DNA of 64,000 bases from Nonomuraea turcica (lineage in GTDB: Bacteria; Actinomycetota; Actinomycetes; Streptosporangiales; Streptosporangiaceae), in NCBI RefSeq assembly GCF_030718205.1, contig NZ_JAUZQF010000002.1, forward strand, positions 372,001 through 436,000. Reading direction: 5' to 3'. Position 1 is the first letter of the stretch; every line of letters begins with the position of its first letter. Position numbers and translations under genes: made by a program. Below the pieces are notes generated by a model, which searched no databases, had not been told where the DNA came from, and was given only the letters and a program-made list of their open reading frames with translations. Positions 38,101 to 46,395 of the stretch are shown piece by piece.

Positions 38101-38360
38101 CCGAGCTGGCCGACGCGGGCGGCCACCAGGAGGTGTGGCGCATCCTGCGCGCCCTGCTGCCCGGGATGCTGTCGGGCAAGGGGCGGCGCATCACCGTGAC
38201 CCACGCCGATCTCGTCGCCTTCGCCGCCGACGTGGCACGCTGGAGCGGCGCGCGCGGGGAGATCCCGGTCATCGGCGAGTTCGCGCACAGTCGCCGGGCG
38301 ACCCGCTTCGTCCACGAGTGCAAGCGCCTCCACGCCCAGCTCACTGGAGCCACGTCATGA
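35145..38360 (+). CDS. Large helical-repeat protein of DUF6493/DUF7824 type
   Basis: 1071 residues, translationally coupled to the SWIM gene. It is mostly alpha-helical with HEAT-like segments in the first third (EWRREVAVRLAQRVRRPADR; KSFDVRTRAVELSLKYADLF), an acidic stretch (GNDDEEEDEELGDD near residue 600) and a second helical part ending in ECKRLHAQLTG. No membrane segments or enzyme motifs are visible. The pairing with a SWIM protein and the architecture fit the DUF6493-like family of actinobacteria. It is probably a scaffold within a multi-protein assembly (inference). Its stop overlaps an ATG that opens a third, broken gene. Confidence 0.75.
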   Translation: MTLWTEIRDLVTDNQVTHLADRLVTLTEEERAELGGRLPGLVKELRRALTEPMRTQHPDDFEEMASWEVGDLLDEVADALLLTGVGIITGPAAAVTWMTSRDVNRRWAGDPDVAQVCRVAATRPLEWRREVAVRLAQRVRRPADRIAPLAVALLRESGAVPPHHDPLVAAWLAAPSVAGDPLTPVLLPRVFAADGAGRALRDERLEPRPTRWLATAARELPREEVLDGCVSRFLRGGQAQDLRFFVRLHTLLDPTPAESAPRLRDYLRLLPSAPGTVAELAAGQVRGAMPLDHADLVEAVDALTFRDEAKLATTGLRWLDQAIRATPEAAADFVTALTTAYAHKSFDVRTRAVELSLKYADLFADHAEAILDGAHHLPADLGAKLAEQYGGEIPVEEPLEHKEFPPLPELPEGRRFPEPSIFPGDHEGWIGQERWLAAFVAGIAEDRAKLCRKLKPHVEQDQGYWRSREVRLDPGEWQSALAAELVTPGSVPELPPIQPEKFWDGANHSVRVRALTRGEEPDPEQSPRRITIGGAYRPGRYLDDDTPLRAFFITWTSDDGPDGAVAHEGDRQIPFAMGRIHLNGSPTDVEQPWYHGNDDEEEDEELGDDRLPDRLHPLRTRPGVLYDDSVEAMPSFILDRAYERMAELGVDPARIAAMRAGEQVPPAHPGEPLVQVTVVFVPPRLRSYMPEPLPEHDEWRRRNRLPHPNGVSPLHDFLLHRYVELAEALRNGTLPPVLLATPTWMSGHLDPDVLIDRLETCAAAGVEPPPADLAQALLRLPRGCHPAAADRAAKVDSEAARSAARWLAGDGMADPECGHVWRHMVDASMVDFGDGEPEHFTEVRLQPVLRVTAPTGHRLIDEVLLREPFDWRVDESGGTLRAWPAMLPSHREVVAVNFLPFLLRGHWGAWAAPSEIAGLEIAQGPMGESTAVILAFLLADSVPGMIPLVLSMAARGELPAEAIGRQLALVLRRTWRETRPAIAALTELADAGGHQEVWRILRALLPGMLSGKGRRITVTHADLVAFAADVARWSGARGEIPVIGEFAHSRRATRFVHECKRLHAQLTGATS

Positions 38361-38640
38361 CCTCTGGCGACATCCGTACCGAGCTCCGCGCGAGCCCGCT
38401 GCCGGCCGCCACCGTCGGCTGAGACGCCTTCGACTGGACCGCCAACGACCAGGTCACCAGCCGGCGCGCCGAGCCCGCACCGGCTGGTGAAGGCGGTCTC
38501 CGGTGGCCTGGCGCGGCTGCGGCGTGGGCACTTGCGTGTCCGGAAGTCCCGAGTCATGACGGGGTGTGTCGGGGCGCGCGAGCACACACCGAGCCCGCCT
38601 GGCACCAACCAGGGGCAGCTCCGTAGTGACCAAAGAGTGA
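38357..38640 (+). pseudogene. Truncated third gene of the SWIM operon
   Basis: An ATG overlaps the preceding stop (ATGA, 38357-38360), as for a real coupled gene, but the frame ends after 21 codons (MTSGDIRTELRASPLPAATV G, stop 38420-38422). Coding-like sequence goes on past the stop (DAFDWTANDQVTSRRAEP) and, in another frame, KAVSGGLARLRRGHLRVRKS. This is best read as a gene broken by a stop and frameshifts and then truncated. The parent family was not recognised. Confidence 0.5.
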
Positions 38641-38915
38641 GCAGGAAACTGGTCTGGATCCTGGTCACCGATGGGGCACATGCTGTCTGTGGCGCAAGGC
38701 TCGGCCGCGGCGAACACGAGCCGGACCTGGAACCACCGAGAGCCGTCGGCAGACCTCCATCAGGTGATTGATCCACCACACCTACAACCGCACAGCCTCG
38801 CCTCGACCACTGGGTTCCGCATGCCCAGCGGCCGGTCCCGCGCGCACTCCCAGCGGCCCAACACCACCAGTGCCGTGTGAAACAGCCCGGCAAGCCGATC
38901 AACGATAGGAGCAAT
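38641..38915. other. Spacer without recognisable gene
   Basis: About 275 bases between the broken third gene and the hydrolase. Both strands have short open frames without similarity or ribosome binding sites. It presumably holds the hydrolase promoter; no clear -35/-10 pair is visible. Confidence 0.4.
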
Positions 38916-40409
38916 GTGCCAAGAAGAACTTCTCCGCCCGCCATCGCCCGCGTGGCGATGGCGGCGCTGCTGACCGCCACGATGTCCTGCGGGGCCAGCG
39001 CGACGGTGACCGGAGAGGGCGACACGGATGCCGTCGGCAAGCGCGGCATCACCTGGGAGGAGTGCGAGGAGGAGCCCACCGTCGAGTGCGGCACGCTGAC
39101 GGTACCGATCGACTGGTCCAAGCCGAACGGCCTCACCGTGGACCTGGCCCTCGCCCGGCGCAAGGCCATCGACCCCTCCGCGCGGATCGGATCCCTGCTG
39201 ATTAACCCGGGCGGACCCGGCAACTCCGGCGTGAAGGACATGCTTCGCTCCGCCGGCTTCAGTGAGGACGTCCAGCGGCGCTTCGACATCGTCGGCTACG
39301 ACCCCCGGGGCGTCGCCCGCAGTGGCTCGGTGACCTGCTCGGCTTCGGTGTACAACCAGATGCCGTCTCCGGTCATGACCAGCCAGGCCGACTACGACAA
39401 GTGGGTCGCCTTCAACAAGAAGCTGCACGCGGACTGCCGCAAGCTCACCGGCCCCCTGTACGACCACATCGACTCGGCCAACGTGGCGCGTGACATGGAC
39501 GCCATTCGGGCCGCGCTCGGCGAGGACAAGCTGACCTCGTACGGTGTCTCCTACGGCACGCTCGCTCAGCAGATGTACGCCGAGCTTTTCCCGAACCGGG
39601 TCAGGGCCATGGTGCTGGACGGCAACATGGACCACAGCCTGAACGTCAAAGCGTTCCAGGTGACCGACGCGGCCGCCGTCCAGGACAGCTTCGACGAGTT
39701 CGTCGCCTGGTGCGACCGGGACACCGATTGCGTCCTGCACGGGCGCGACGTCCGGGCACTGTGGAAGGGACTGCTCAAGAAGGCGGACCGCGGCGAGCTG
39801 CACTGGCCAGGCGTCAATGACCGCCCGGTGAGCGCCCACAACCTCCTCTGGCTGGGTGTGGTGCTCAACGAGGCGCCCGCCTGGCGGCAGGAGGCCAAGG
39901 TGCTCCTCGCCTTGGCCGGCGGGCCGGTGCCGGATGACATGCCGGGCCCTCCCGGCAACGGGCCCGTGAACGGTGAGTCCGCCGAACTCCCCATCGCGAT
40001 CCTCTGCGAGGACTTCAATCTGTCGCTCCGGAACTACAACGAGTACGCCGACGTGATGCGCAGCTCCAACGCGGTGGCCCCTGACATGCGGTACAACCCG
40101 ATGCCGATGGGCGACATGCCGATCTGCCAGGGCCACCCGGTGAACAACCCGCAGCACCGGCTGCGGTACACGGGTAGCGCTCCGCTGCTGGTGGGCACCT
40201 CCATGCACGACCCCGACACGCCGTACCAGTGGTCGGCCAACGTGGCCCGCCAACTCGGCCCCAAGGCCAGGCTCCTCACGTACGAGGGCTGGGGCCACGG
40301 CATCTACAGAGTGACCCAGTGCACCAGGGCTGCAATGGACAGCTACCTGATCTCGCTGACCGTGCCCGCACAGGGGGCCCGCTGCCCGGCTGAGGAGCGC
40401 CAGGACTAG
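38916..40409 (+). CDS. Secreted TAP-like alpha/beta hydrolase (tripeptidyl aminopeptidase type)
   Basis: 497 residues from GTG 38916, with AGGAG four bases upstream (an in-frame GTG at 38877 lacks one). An N-terminal signal sequence (VAMAALLTATMSCGAS) ends in a possible, weak lipobox at MSC. The hydrolase core has the oxyanion strand INPGGPGNSG, nucleophile elbow SYGVSYGTLAQQ, Asp in TSMHDPDTPYQW and His in YEGWGHGIY; a TAP-like C-terminal domain with two Cys closes the protein. Relatives in Streptomyces release tripeptides from N-termini outside the cell or are ester/peptide hydrolases. It converges on the GTPase module. Confidence 0.88.
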   Translation: MPRRTSPPAIARVAMAALLTATMSCGASATVTGEGDTDAVGKRGITWEECEEEPTVECGTLTVPIDWSKPNGLTVDLALARRKAIDPSARIGSLLINPGGPGNSGVKDMLRSAGFSEDVQRRFDIVGYDPRGVARSGSVTCSASVYNQMPSPVMTSQADYDKWVAFNKKLHADCRKLTGPLYDHIDSANVARDMDAIRAALGEDKLTSYGVSYGTLAQQMYAELFPNRVRAMVLDGNMDHSLNVKAFQVTDAAAVQDSFDEFVAWCDRDTDCVLHGRDVRALWKGLLKKADRGELHWPGVNDRPVSAHNLLWLGVVLNEAPAWRQEAKVLLALAGGPVPDDMPGPPGNGPVNGESAELPIAILCEDFNLSLRNYNEYADVMRSSNAVAPDMRYNPMPMGDMPICQGHPVNNPQHRLRYTGSAPLLVGTSMHDPDTPYQWSANVARQLGPKARLLTYEGWGHGIYRVTQCTRAAMDSYLISLTVPAQGARCPAEERQD

Positions 40410-40443
40410 GACCGAGACGTGAACGCCGGTCCGGCGCTGCGGG

Positions 40444-42378
40444 TCAGAGCCACAGCCACAGGGCGAGGCCCATGATGACGATGGTGATCGACGCGCCGAT
40501 GAGAACCTTCCCGAAGGCGGAAATCTGTTTCAGCCTTCGGGACGTGGGAGCGAGTCTCTGGAAGCGCCTGCGATGTGACGTCTTCCGGTCGTTGCCGTCA
40601 TCCACAGGGGCGGTCATCCGGTCGAGGCCGGCTTTGATGTGGCCGGCGACGGGCCTTCCGGTCAGGCCCAGGCTGCGCACGGTGCCGCCCGCGACCGTGT
40701 GGAGCAGCGCCGAGGCCGTTCCTGGTGCGCTCTCGGCCACGATGGCGAGCACGAACGTCTGGGGAGGGCGGTCCACGTCCCCGAGGATCTCCTCTATGTC
40801 AGCCGAGGTGAGCTGCCTGCGGTAGCTCACCCAGAGCACGCTCTGGTAGTAGATGATGCTCTCCTCGGCGGCGCAGATGGAGCTGATCGCCTCGATGAGG
40901 TAGCGGTGCCGGGTCAGCGCGTATTTGACGGCCTCCATGGCCCGCGGATCGGTGGGCACGGCGCGGTGCTCGGCCTCGGCTATGGCGATGTCCAGCACCC
41001 TGCGGTTGCGGGACTGGACGGCGACGCGGAGCAACTCGTCCTCCGACAGGTCGTCGAGGATCCTGCGCAGGTGCTCGCGGCCCAGCAGGCTCGCGATGAG
41101 CAGCTTGCCCGAGGGGGCGCAGGCAGGCAGGATCCGGCGCATCGCGGCGAGCAGCGCGGGCGGAAGGGCGGGCTCCTGCCGGAACGGTCCACCCAGGTCG
41201 ACCAGCATCTCCTCGACGTCGGCCGCATGCATCGCCGACCCGTACAACAGCCGGAGCAGGATCTCAAAGAAATGCCGCATGACGGACGAATCGGCCAGCC
41301 TCTCAGGCGGGCGGATGGGGTTCGCTCTGATGAACACCCGGTAGGTCTTGCGATCGTGGTCCGCCACACGACCGCGAGCCCGCTGCGCCAGCTGCGCGTT
41401 GAGGACGGCGAGCCGCTGCCCGTCGGCGTTCGCGATGCTCTCACGGCACTGGTGCAGCAGCTGCTCGACCGAGGGCAGGGCGGCGGCGGGCTGCTCGGCC
41501 TGCGCAGGAAGCCGGGGAGAGGTACGGCCGCGGAGCAGCCTGGACGCGGCGGCGCGGTGGGAGGCGTCGTCGAAGTCGCCTGGTTCGGCCGCGGTCGTGA
41601 GCCACCTCATCAGCTCACAAAGGTCATCGCCCTGATAGCCCTCCAGTTCCCGCTGGTAGAACAGTGCCTGGGGCGGGATCGGCCCCGCAGGATCGCCGTC
41701 CTCCCAGGGCAGCTCCCAGGCCCCGTGGGTGGGGGGCACCTCGGCGAAGGAGAGGCGGATCCGGTGCCGGGAGGCACTGTTGGTCCAGGTGGAGACCGCC
41801 AGCGTGCGGCGGAACCCGTACGGAAGCAGCGCCGCCACCGTGTCCAGGAAGTCCAGCCGCTGGTCCAGGGTGAGATGGCCGGCCCGTACCATGCAGACGG
41901 GCTGTCCGGTGAGCAGCAGCGCCGCCGCCCGCCGTGCCGTGCCGTTGACCTGGCCGGCGAGATGACGCTCGTCGTACGCCGCGAGCGAGAGCTGGAACGG
42001 CGCGTCGCCGGAGAAGTTCTCCTTCAACAGCGCCTCGTACAGGGCCCGGTACGAGAGCCTGGTCGACTCGGAGGCGACCTCCGCCCAGCGTACGCAGACG
42101 TAGTACGTCATCGCGTACGGGCGTTGGAAGCCGTCCTGGGAGTCCGGTTCGGTCTGCAGGGACAGCCCCAGCCAGGGCTCGCCGTCAGGGTCGGAGAAGT
42201 AGTTGGTCGCCACCCGCGGGAGGGCCTTGGGCTCCATGGTCCCGGAGGTGAACGCCTTGAGCCACATGCCGAACTCCGCGTTGGTGATCGCACCCGTGCT
42301 GCAGTCGATCACGCTGTAGTCGTCGAGGCTCTCCGGTGTCTTGCCTAGGATCGCCCAGTGGGCGGTCAGCCGTCCCAT
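40444..42378 (-). CDS. GTPase-associated protein 1 (GAP1)-like protein
   Basis: 644 residues from ATG 42378 (GAGGAG upstream). The N-terminal part, about 1-130 (MGRLTAHWAILGKTPESLDD; SLAAYDERHLAG), a middle part with LPYGFRRTLAVSTWTNSASRHRI (~150-230) and a long helical C-terminal part correspond to the N2, middle and C-terminal divisions of the GAP1 proteins described with bacterial GTPase conflict systems. The last 23 residues form one membrane helix (VLIGASITIVIMGLALWLWL), so the protein is tail-anchored. Its start overlaps the stop of the GTPase gene by 13 bp. Role: probable platform for GTPase-dependent signalling or defence; no catalytic motif is seen. Confidence 0.7.
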   Translation of the reverse strand: MGRLTAHWAILGKTPESLDDYSVIDCSTGAITNAEFGMWLKAFTSGTMEPKALPRVATNYFSDPDGEPWLGLSLQTEPDSQDGFQRPYAMTYYVCVRWAEVASESTRLSYRALYEALLKENFSGDAPFQLSLAAYDERHLAGQVNGTARRAAALLLTGQPVCMVRAGHLTLDQRLDFLDTVAALLPYGFRRTLAVSTWTNSASRHRIRLSFAEVPPTHGAWELPWEDGDPAGPIPPQALFYQRELEGYQGDDLCELMRWLTTAAEPGDFDDASHRAAASRLLRGRTSPRLPAQAEQPAAALPSVEQLLHQCRESIANADGQRLAVLNAQLAQRARGRVADHDRKTYRVFIRANPIRPPERLADSSVMRHFFEILLRLLYGSAMHAADVEEMLVDLGGPFRQEPALPPALLAAMRRILPACAPSGKLLIASLLGREHLRRILDDLSEDELLRVAVQSRNRRVLDIAIAEAEHRAVPTDPRAMEAVKYALTRHRYLIEAISSICAAEESIIYYQSVLWVSYRRQLTSADIEEILGDVDRPPQTFVLAIVAESAPGTASALLHTVAGGTVRSLGLTGRPVAGHIKAGLDRMTAPVDDGNDRKTSHRRRFQRLAPTSRRLKQISAFGKVLIGASITIVIMGLALWLWL

Positions 42379-43379
42379 CGTCTGCTCCTCATCGCGCCGG
42401 GCCGGAGCATGCGGCCGAGCCAGATCACGGGCTCCATGACGTTCATGGGGCGGATGGCGCCACGGATCGTCAGTCCGCCGCTTGCGTTGTCGATGACATT
42501 CAGGAAGTCGTCCGGGTCGAAGCTGCCGAGATCCTCGTCGATGAACAGGCCCACCGATGAGGTCACGAAGTACCTGATGCGGTCCTGGTGGAAGAAGGCC
42601 TCGAGCAGGTCGAGGATCATCTCCGTGTTGTGGTCCTGGGCGTCCCGGCACAGCAGCCGGAAGAAGTCGCGGACCCGCTCCTCGGGCACGTGGGGGATGC
42701 GCAACTCGTCCACGGGATCCCGCTCGGTGAACCCCTCTTCGATCGCCGTTCTCAACACCTTCGGGTCGTCGAACTTGGTGATGCAGACGGCGACGTAATG
42801 GGGGAGCTTGCCGTCCTCGTACGCGTCGTCGACGAGCATCCGCCCGGCGACCTCGTGCAGAGCGGCGTCCAGGTGTTTGAAGGCGTCACCCACCCGGGCC
42901 TCCCGGTCCGGGTCGAACATGTAGATCAGGCCGCGGCTCTTGACCAGGCTGTCGACCAGGGCCTTTTTGTCGATGTTCGACTCGGACTCGGCGTACAGGT
43001 CACCGCGCAGGTCCAGGAAGTCGAGCTTGATCTTCGGAGCCTTCCCCTCACGCGTCTCCCACGGCCACCACCATCGTCTGCGCGGCGCCCCCGCCGGGCC
43101 GATGATCAGCCAGCTGTAGTGGGTGAGGGCCTCGGTCGGGGCCGGGAACGTACGCGTCTGCAGCAGCGTCGTCCGCAACTTCGCCAGCTCCATCCGGGAC
43201 ACCGGGTTCTCCCCGATGAGCCTCCAGCCCGCGTCGGGGGCCTTGTTCAGCGCGATGCTCAGCGCCGCCAGGAAGGCGGTCTTGCCGCTGCCCGAAGCAC
43301 CCCACATGGCGATGTCAGGCGCGCGATCGCGCTCGGGATCGCCGGGGGCGGAGTCAGTGTCGACCACCGAGGTCCTCAT
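42366..43379 (-). CDS. P-loop GTPase of double-GTPase (DO-GTPase2) type
   Basis: 337 residues. Walker A is GASGSGKTAFL (27-37), a DxxG-like switch is in LDFLDLRGDLYAE, and ITKFDDPKVL supplies the T/N-K-x-D-like base-recognition element. The mid-region SRGLIYMFDPDREARVGDAF is typical of the TRAFAC-derived GTPases in predicted bacterial conflict systems. It overlaps the vWA-like gene upstream by 26 bp and the GAP1-like gene downstream by 13 bp: a tightly coupled trio. It probably acts as the nucleotide switch controlling its two partners at the membrane. Confidence 0.75.
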   Translation of the reverse strand: MRTSVVDTDSAPGDPERDRAPDIAMWGASGSGKTAFLAALSIALNKAPDAGWRLIGENPVSRMELAKLRTTLLQTRTFPAPTEALTHYSWLIIGPAGAPRRRWWWPWETREGKAPKIKLDFLDLRGDLYAESESNIDKKALVDSLVKSRGLIYMFDPDREARVGDAFKHLDAALHEVAGRMLVDDAYEDGKLPHYVAVCITKFDDPKVLRTAIEEGFTERDPVDELRIPHVPEERVRDFFRLLCRDAQDHNTEMILDLLEAFFHQDRIRYFVTSSVGLFIDEDLGSFDPDDFLNVIDNASGGLTIRGAIRPMNVMEPVIWLGRMLRPGAMRSRRWDG

Positions 43380-44802
43380 TCTGGGAGTCGGAATTCTGGG
43401 AGACGAAGGGAAGGGCGAGCACGGCGGCGGGCGGTGTCACCAGGCCGAGCCGGAGCGCGAGTTCTTCCGCGTTCACCGCGTCCACCTGGAACAGCGCGGC
43501 CGAGCCGAGCCGATGCCAGGCAGCCGAGGCAGTGGCGGGCGGACTGTCGCAGATGACCGCGCTCCTCAGGTCGTGGCGCTGTTCCATCTCGCGCAGCAGC
43601 GCCAGCCAGTCGTACCGCGCAGGGCAGGGGGGCACGCGGTCGAGGCCGGCCCGAGGCGGATGCGGCGGCCGCGCCCCGATGGTGAGCAGCGCCGTCCGCG
43701 TGTTGACCGGCTGCGGGAGCAGCCGGGCGCTCACCTCCGCGAGCACGTCCTCGAGTTGGGCGGCGTTCGGGTAGGCCGGCGCGGTGGGCTGCAGGGACTC
43801 CAGAGCGGTCCGCGCCTGCGCCGCGGACCCGGACCAGACGGCCACGGCCGGCCGGGTACGGTCCGCGTGCCGGGTGCCGAACACGTGGGTGCCGTATCCC
43901 ACGACGGACACCTGGAGCTGCCGGGGGTCGAGACGGCGCTCGGCGAGCAGGTCGATGACATAGCCGGCCCAGTGGCAGCGGGCCTCGAACTCCTTCGCGG
44001 TCCCCGCCGTCTCTATGGCGCACACCAGGTGCGCGGGCCGGGGCGCGTAGTGCAGCCGCGACGGCAGCGTGGCCACCACGTCCGCCCACGGCCGGGTGTC
44101 CGGCCGGAGGCCGGGGATCCCGGGAAAGCGGACCACGCCGGGCCGCTCCAACACCGCCCGCAGCACATGCCGTCCGGGCGAAAACGGCGCGTGGTCGACC
44201 GACACCAGCTCCGAAGGCTGGAGCGGCCCCGCCCAGGCGGAGATCGCGAGCAGCATGCCGCCGGCGTCGGTGCACGTGACGGCCACCTGGGCGTCCTCCC
44301 CCGGCTTCGCGCCGGGACCGAAGAGCCGTTGTCCCACCAGTTCGAGTCTGCGGTCGTCCGCGCGCTCACGCGCCATGATCAAGTCGTACACCTGGCGCAG
44401 CGGCGCGCCGGCGACCAGCTCACGGAGCAAGTCCCCGACCTTGGCCCCGGACACCTCGGCGACCTGGGCCGATGGCCGCCACTGCCGCAGTGCGCGCACG
44501 GCGGCCTCCTGCTCCGGCCCGTCGGCGGACCGCACGACCACCACCGGGTCCCCCTCGTCGGCGGAGATCAGATCCTGGGAGACCCGGAGCACCGCGTCGT
44601 GGACGTCATCGCCGGCGGCGGCCAAAGTGGACCACTTGGCGGCGGCCCTGCGTGTGTAGTACGTCGTGCCGACCTCGTCGACGCGGACCTCGAAGATCCG
44701 TGTTCCGGCGGTGCCGATCTCCACGACCGCCAGCCGTTCCCTGAACGAGGCGATCAGATCGGCGAGATCCCCCCGCAACCCACCCTCTGCGAAATGGCTC
44801 AA
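43354..44802 (-). CDS. vWA-like protein of the GTPase module
   Basis: 482 residues. The start is TTG 44802, preceded by a strong GGTGGGGGA; no ATG or GTG is better placed. The N-terminal ~190 residues are unique. The C-terminal half looks like a degenerate von Willebrand A fold: PAHLVCAIETAGTAKEFEARCHW is in the place of strand 1 and MIDAS, LQVSVVGYGTHVFG is the next strand, and TALLTIGARPPHPP the next. The DxSxS metal site is not intact, so a metal-independent binding role is likely. First gene of the trio, followed by the GTPase and GAP1-like genes. Confidence 0.55.
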   Translation of the reverse strand: MSHFAEGGLRGDLADLIASFRERLAVVEIGTAGTRIFEVRVDEVGTTYYTRRAAAKWSTLAAAGDDVHDAVLRVSQDLISADEGDPVVVVRSADGPEQEAAVRALRQWRPSAQVAEVSGAKVGDLLRELVAGAPLRQVYDLIMARERADDRRLELVGQRLFGPGAKPGEDAQVAVTCTDAGGMLLAISAWAGPLQPSELVSVDHAPFSPGRHVLRAVLERPGVVRFPGIPGLRPDTRPWADVVATLPSRLHYAPRPAHLVCAIETAGTAKEFEARCHWAGYVIDLLAERRLDPRQLQVSVVGYGTHVFGTRHADRTRPAVAVWSGSAAQARTALESLQPTAPAYPNAAQLEDVLAEVSARLLPQPVNTRTALLTIGARPPHPPRAGLDRVPPCPARYDWLALLREMEQRHDLRSAVICDSPPATASAAWHRLGSAALFQVDAVNAEELALRLGLVTPPAAVLALPFVSQNSDSQNEDLGGRH

Positions 44803-44858
44803 GAATTTCCCCCACCAGTTTCGGACCCTTGCCTGGTACGAATTAATGTCCTTGGTGG

Positions 44859-44887
44859 AGTAAGTGATAGTAAAGGGGGATAGTCAA
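44859..44887 (-). promoter_or_regulatory. Candidate promoter of the GTPase trio
   Basis: On the minus strand TTGACT (44882-44887) and CTTACT (44859-44864) are separated by 17 bp, about 50 bases upstream of the TTG start. The whole 252-bp divergent spacer (44803-45054) is far richer in A+T than its surroundings, as expected for a two-way promoter region. No clear counterpart for the plus strand was found. Confidence 0.4.
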
Positions 44888-45054
44888 GCCTTTGTCCGTT
44901 TTCTGGTAGTTTGTAATCCTTTGTGACAGCACCGCGTGGCGGGCGGTCAGGCCCTCTTGTTATAAATCATGATTGCCGGTTGTTTATGGTAGTCAGTGGA
45001 TTACTCACGGGGTAGGGCGTTGTGCGCCCTGGTCCCTTCCTCCCGGAGCCGCGC

Positions 45055-46395
45055 ATGGTCGGTAGATGGTTGATCGTCTTGTCGGGTGCCCGTCCCGACG
45101 TGCTGGACAGGTGCAGGGGGGAGCGTGCCAGGTTCCACGGCCTGGGTGGCGCCATCCTGACCACAGCCTGCATCGCCGCCATCTCCATGACATTCGCGTT
45201 AGCCTCGGCGCTCAAGGTGTTCCCGCCCCTCGCCGTCCTGATCGGCCTCGTCTGGGGCGTGGCGATTCTGAGCCTGGACCGCTGGCTCGTCACCTCCCTG
45301 CCGGCCCGAGGCGGAGGGCGCCTGTGGCTCGCCCTGCCCCGGGTGCTGCTCGCGTTGCTGCTGGGGGCCGTCATCTCCACGCCACTGGTGCTGCAGATCT
45401 TCAAGCCCGAGATCGATGCCGAGATCGTCGACATCCAGCAGGAGAAGGCCGACGCGTTCACCCGCGCGCAGCAGGGCGGCGAAACCGGCCGGCGGATAGC
45501 CGCTCTGGAGAAGTCCGCGGCGGCTCTGGGAGCCGTGATCGCCTCGCGCGGGGAGAGTGCGCTCGATCCGGCGGCCGATCCCCGGATCCAGGAATTGAGC
45601 AAGTCGCGCGAGCGGGCGGTGAAGCAGCGGGACGCGTTCTACCAGGAATGGCAGTGCCAGCTGTACGTCGGGCCGCCCAAATGCGCGAAGAAGGGCTCCG
45701 GGCCGCTGGCGAAGGCGGCGGAGGAGGCGTACAAGGGCGCCCGCGATCGGGTGAATGACATCGACCGGCAGATCGAGCAGCGCAGGAAACGGCTCAGCGA
45801 CACTCAGGAGGCCGGAAAGGCGAGCAGGCTGGCCCAGGCGGAGCAGGACCTGCGCAGCGTACAGACGGAGCTGGACAAACTAACAGAAGGGCAGGCGCGG
45901 CTCAGATCCGGTTTCGCCGCCGAGATCCAGGGATCCGACGGCCTGCTGCTGCGACTGGAGGCGCTCAGCAGGGTGTCGCAGAACAATCCGACCCTCACCC
46001 TGGCGAGGATCTTGCTGTTCCTGTTCATCCTTCTCATCGAGTGCCTGCCGGTCATCGTCAAGCTGATGCAGCGGCCGGGCAGTTACGACACGATCCTGGC
46101 CGCGTTGGAGAAGCGTGAGGTCAATGCGGCCATCGACCAGATCTACGAGGCGGACAGGAGGCCACGGCGCGCCGCCTGGCGGGAGGGCACGACCCGGCCG
46201 TACACCGCGGATGAGCCGCGTACCGAAGTCTTCCACGCTACCGATACGCCGTCCCCGCCCTCGCAGGAGCGCCACGAGGGCAGGAGCTTCGAGGACGAGG
46301 CGCTCCGCGGCCTCCGAGACAACCGCGCCTCCCGGCCGGCCGGGACGGGCGACAGCCCGCAGGCCGAGTACGCCGGAATGAACGATGATTGGTGA
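45055..46395 (+). CDS. DUF4407 membrane protein with long coiled coil
   Basis: 446 residues from ATG 45055 (GGAG seven bases upstream; GTG 45022 is an alternative). Three membrane helices come first (GGAILTTACIAAISMTFAL, PPLAVLIGLVWGVAILSL, LPRVLLALLLGAVISTPLVL), then ~180 residues of charged coiled coil (IVDIQQEKADAFTRAQQ through EQDLRSVQTELDKL), a fourth helix (ILLFLFILLIECLPVIVKLM) and a polar tail. This is the DUF4407 layout. The coiled coil should lie outside the membrane as a stalk. It overlaps the kinase gene by 11 bp and is divergent from the GTPase trio, so it may be the sensor of the module. Confidence 0.8.
   Translation: MVGRWLIVLSGARPDVLDRCRGERARFHGLGGAILTTACIAAISMTFALASALKVFPPLAVLIGLVWGVAILSLDRWLVTSLPARGGGRLWLALPRVLLALLLGAVISTPLVLQIFKPEIDAEIVDIQQEKADAFTRAQQGGETGRRIAALEKSAAALGAVIASRGESALDPAADPRIQELSKSRERAVKQRDAFYQEWQCQLYVGPPKCAKKGSGPLAKAAEEAYKGARDRVNDIDRQIEQRRKRLSDTQEAGKASRLAQAEQDLRSVQTELDKLTEGQARLRSGFAAEIQGSDGLLLRLEALSRVSQNNPTLTLARILLFLFILLIECLPVIVKLMQRPGSYDTILAALEKREVNAAIDQIYEADRRPRRAAWREGTTRPYTADEPRTEVFHATDTPSPPSQERHEGRSFEDEALRGLRDNRASRPAGTGDSPQAEYAGMNDDW

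Noticed and set aside
37307..39289. 660-codon minus-strand open frame across the SWIM operon end and the hydrolase start
   Set aside because: Spans the junction of two clearly coding plus-strand genes and has no recognisable segment.
40424..40436. CGCCGG-T-CCGGCG hairpin between the convergent hydrolase and GAP1-like genes
   Set aside because: The loop is too short for the full stem and there is no U-tract; not enough to call a terminator.
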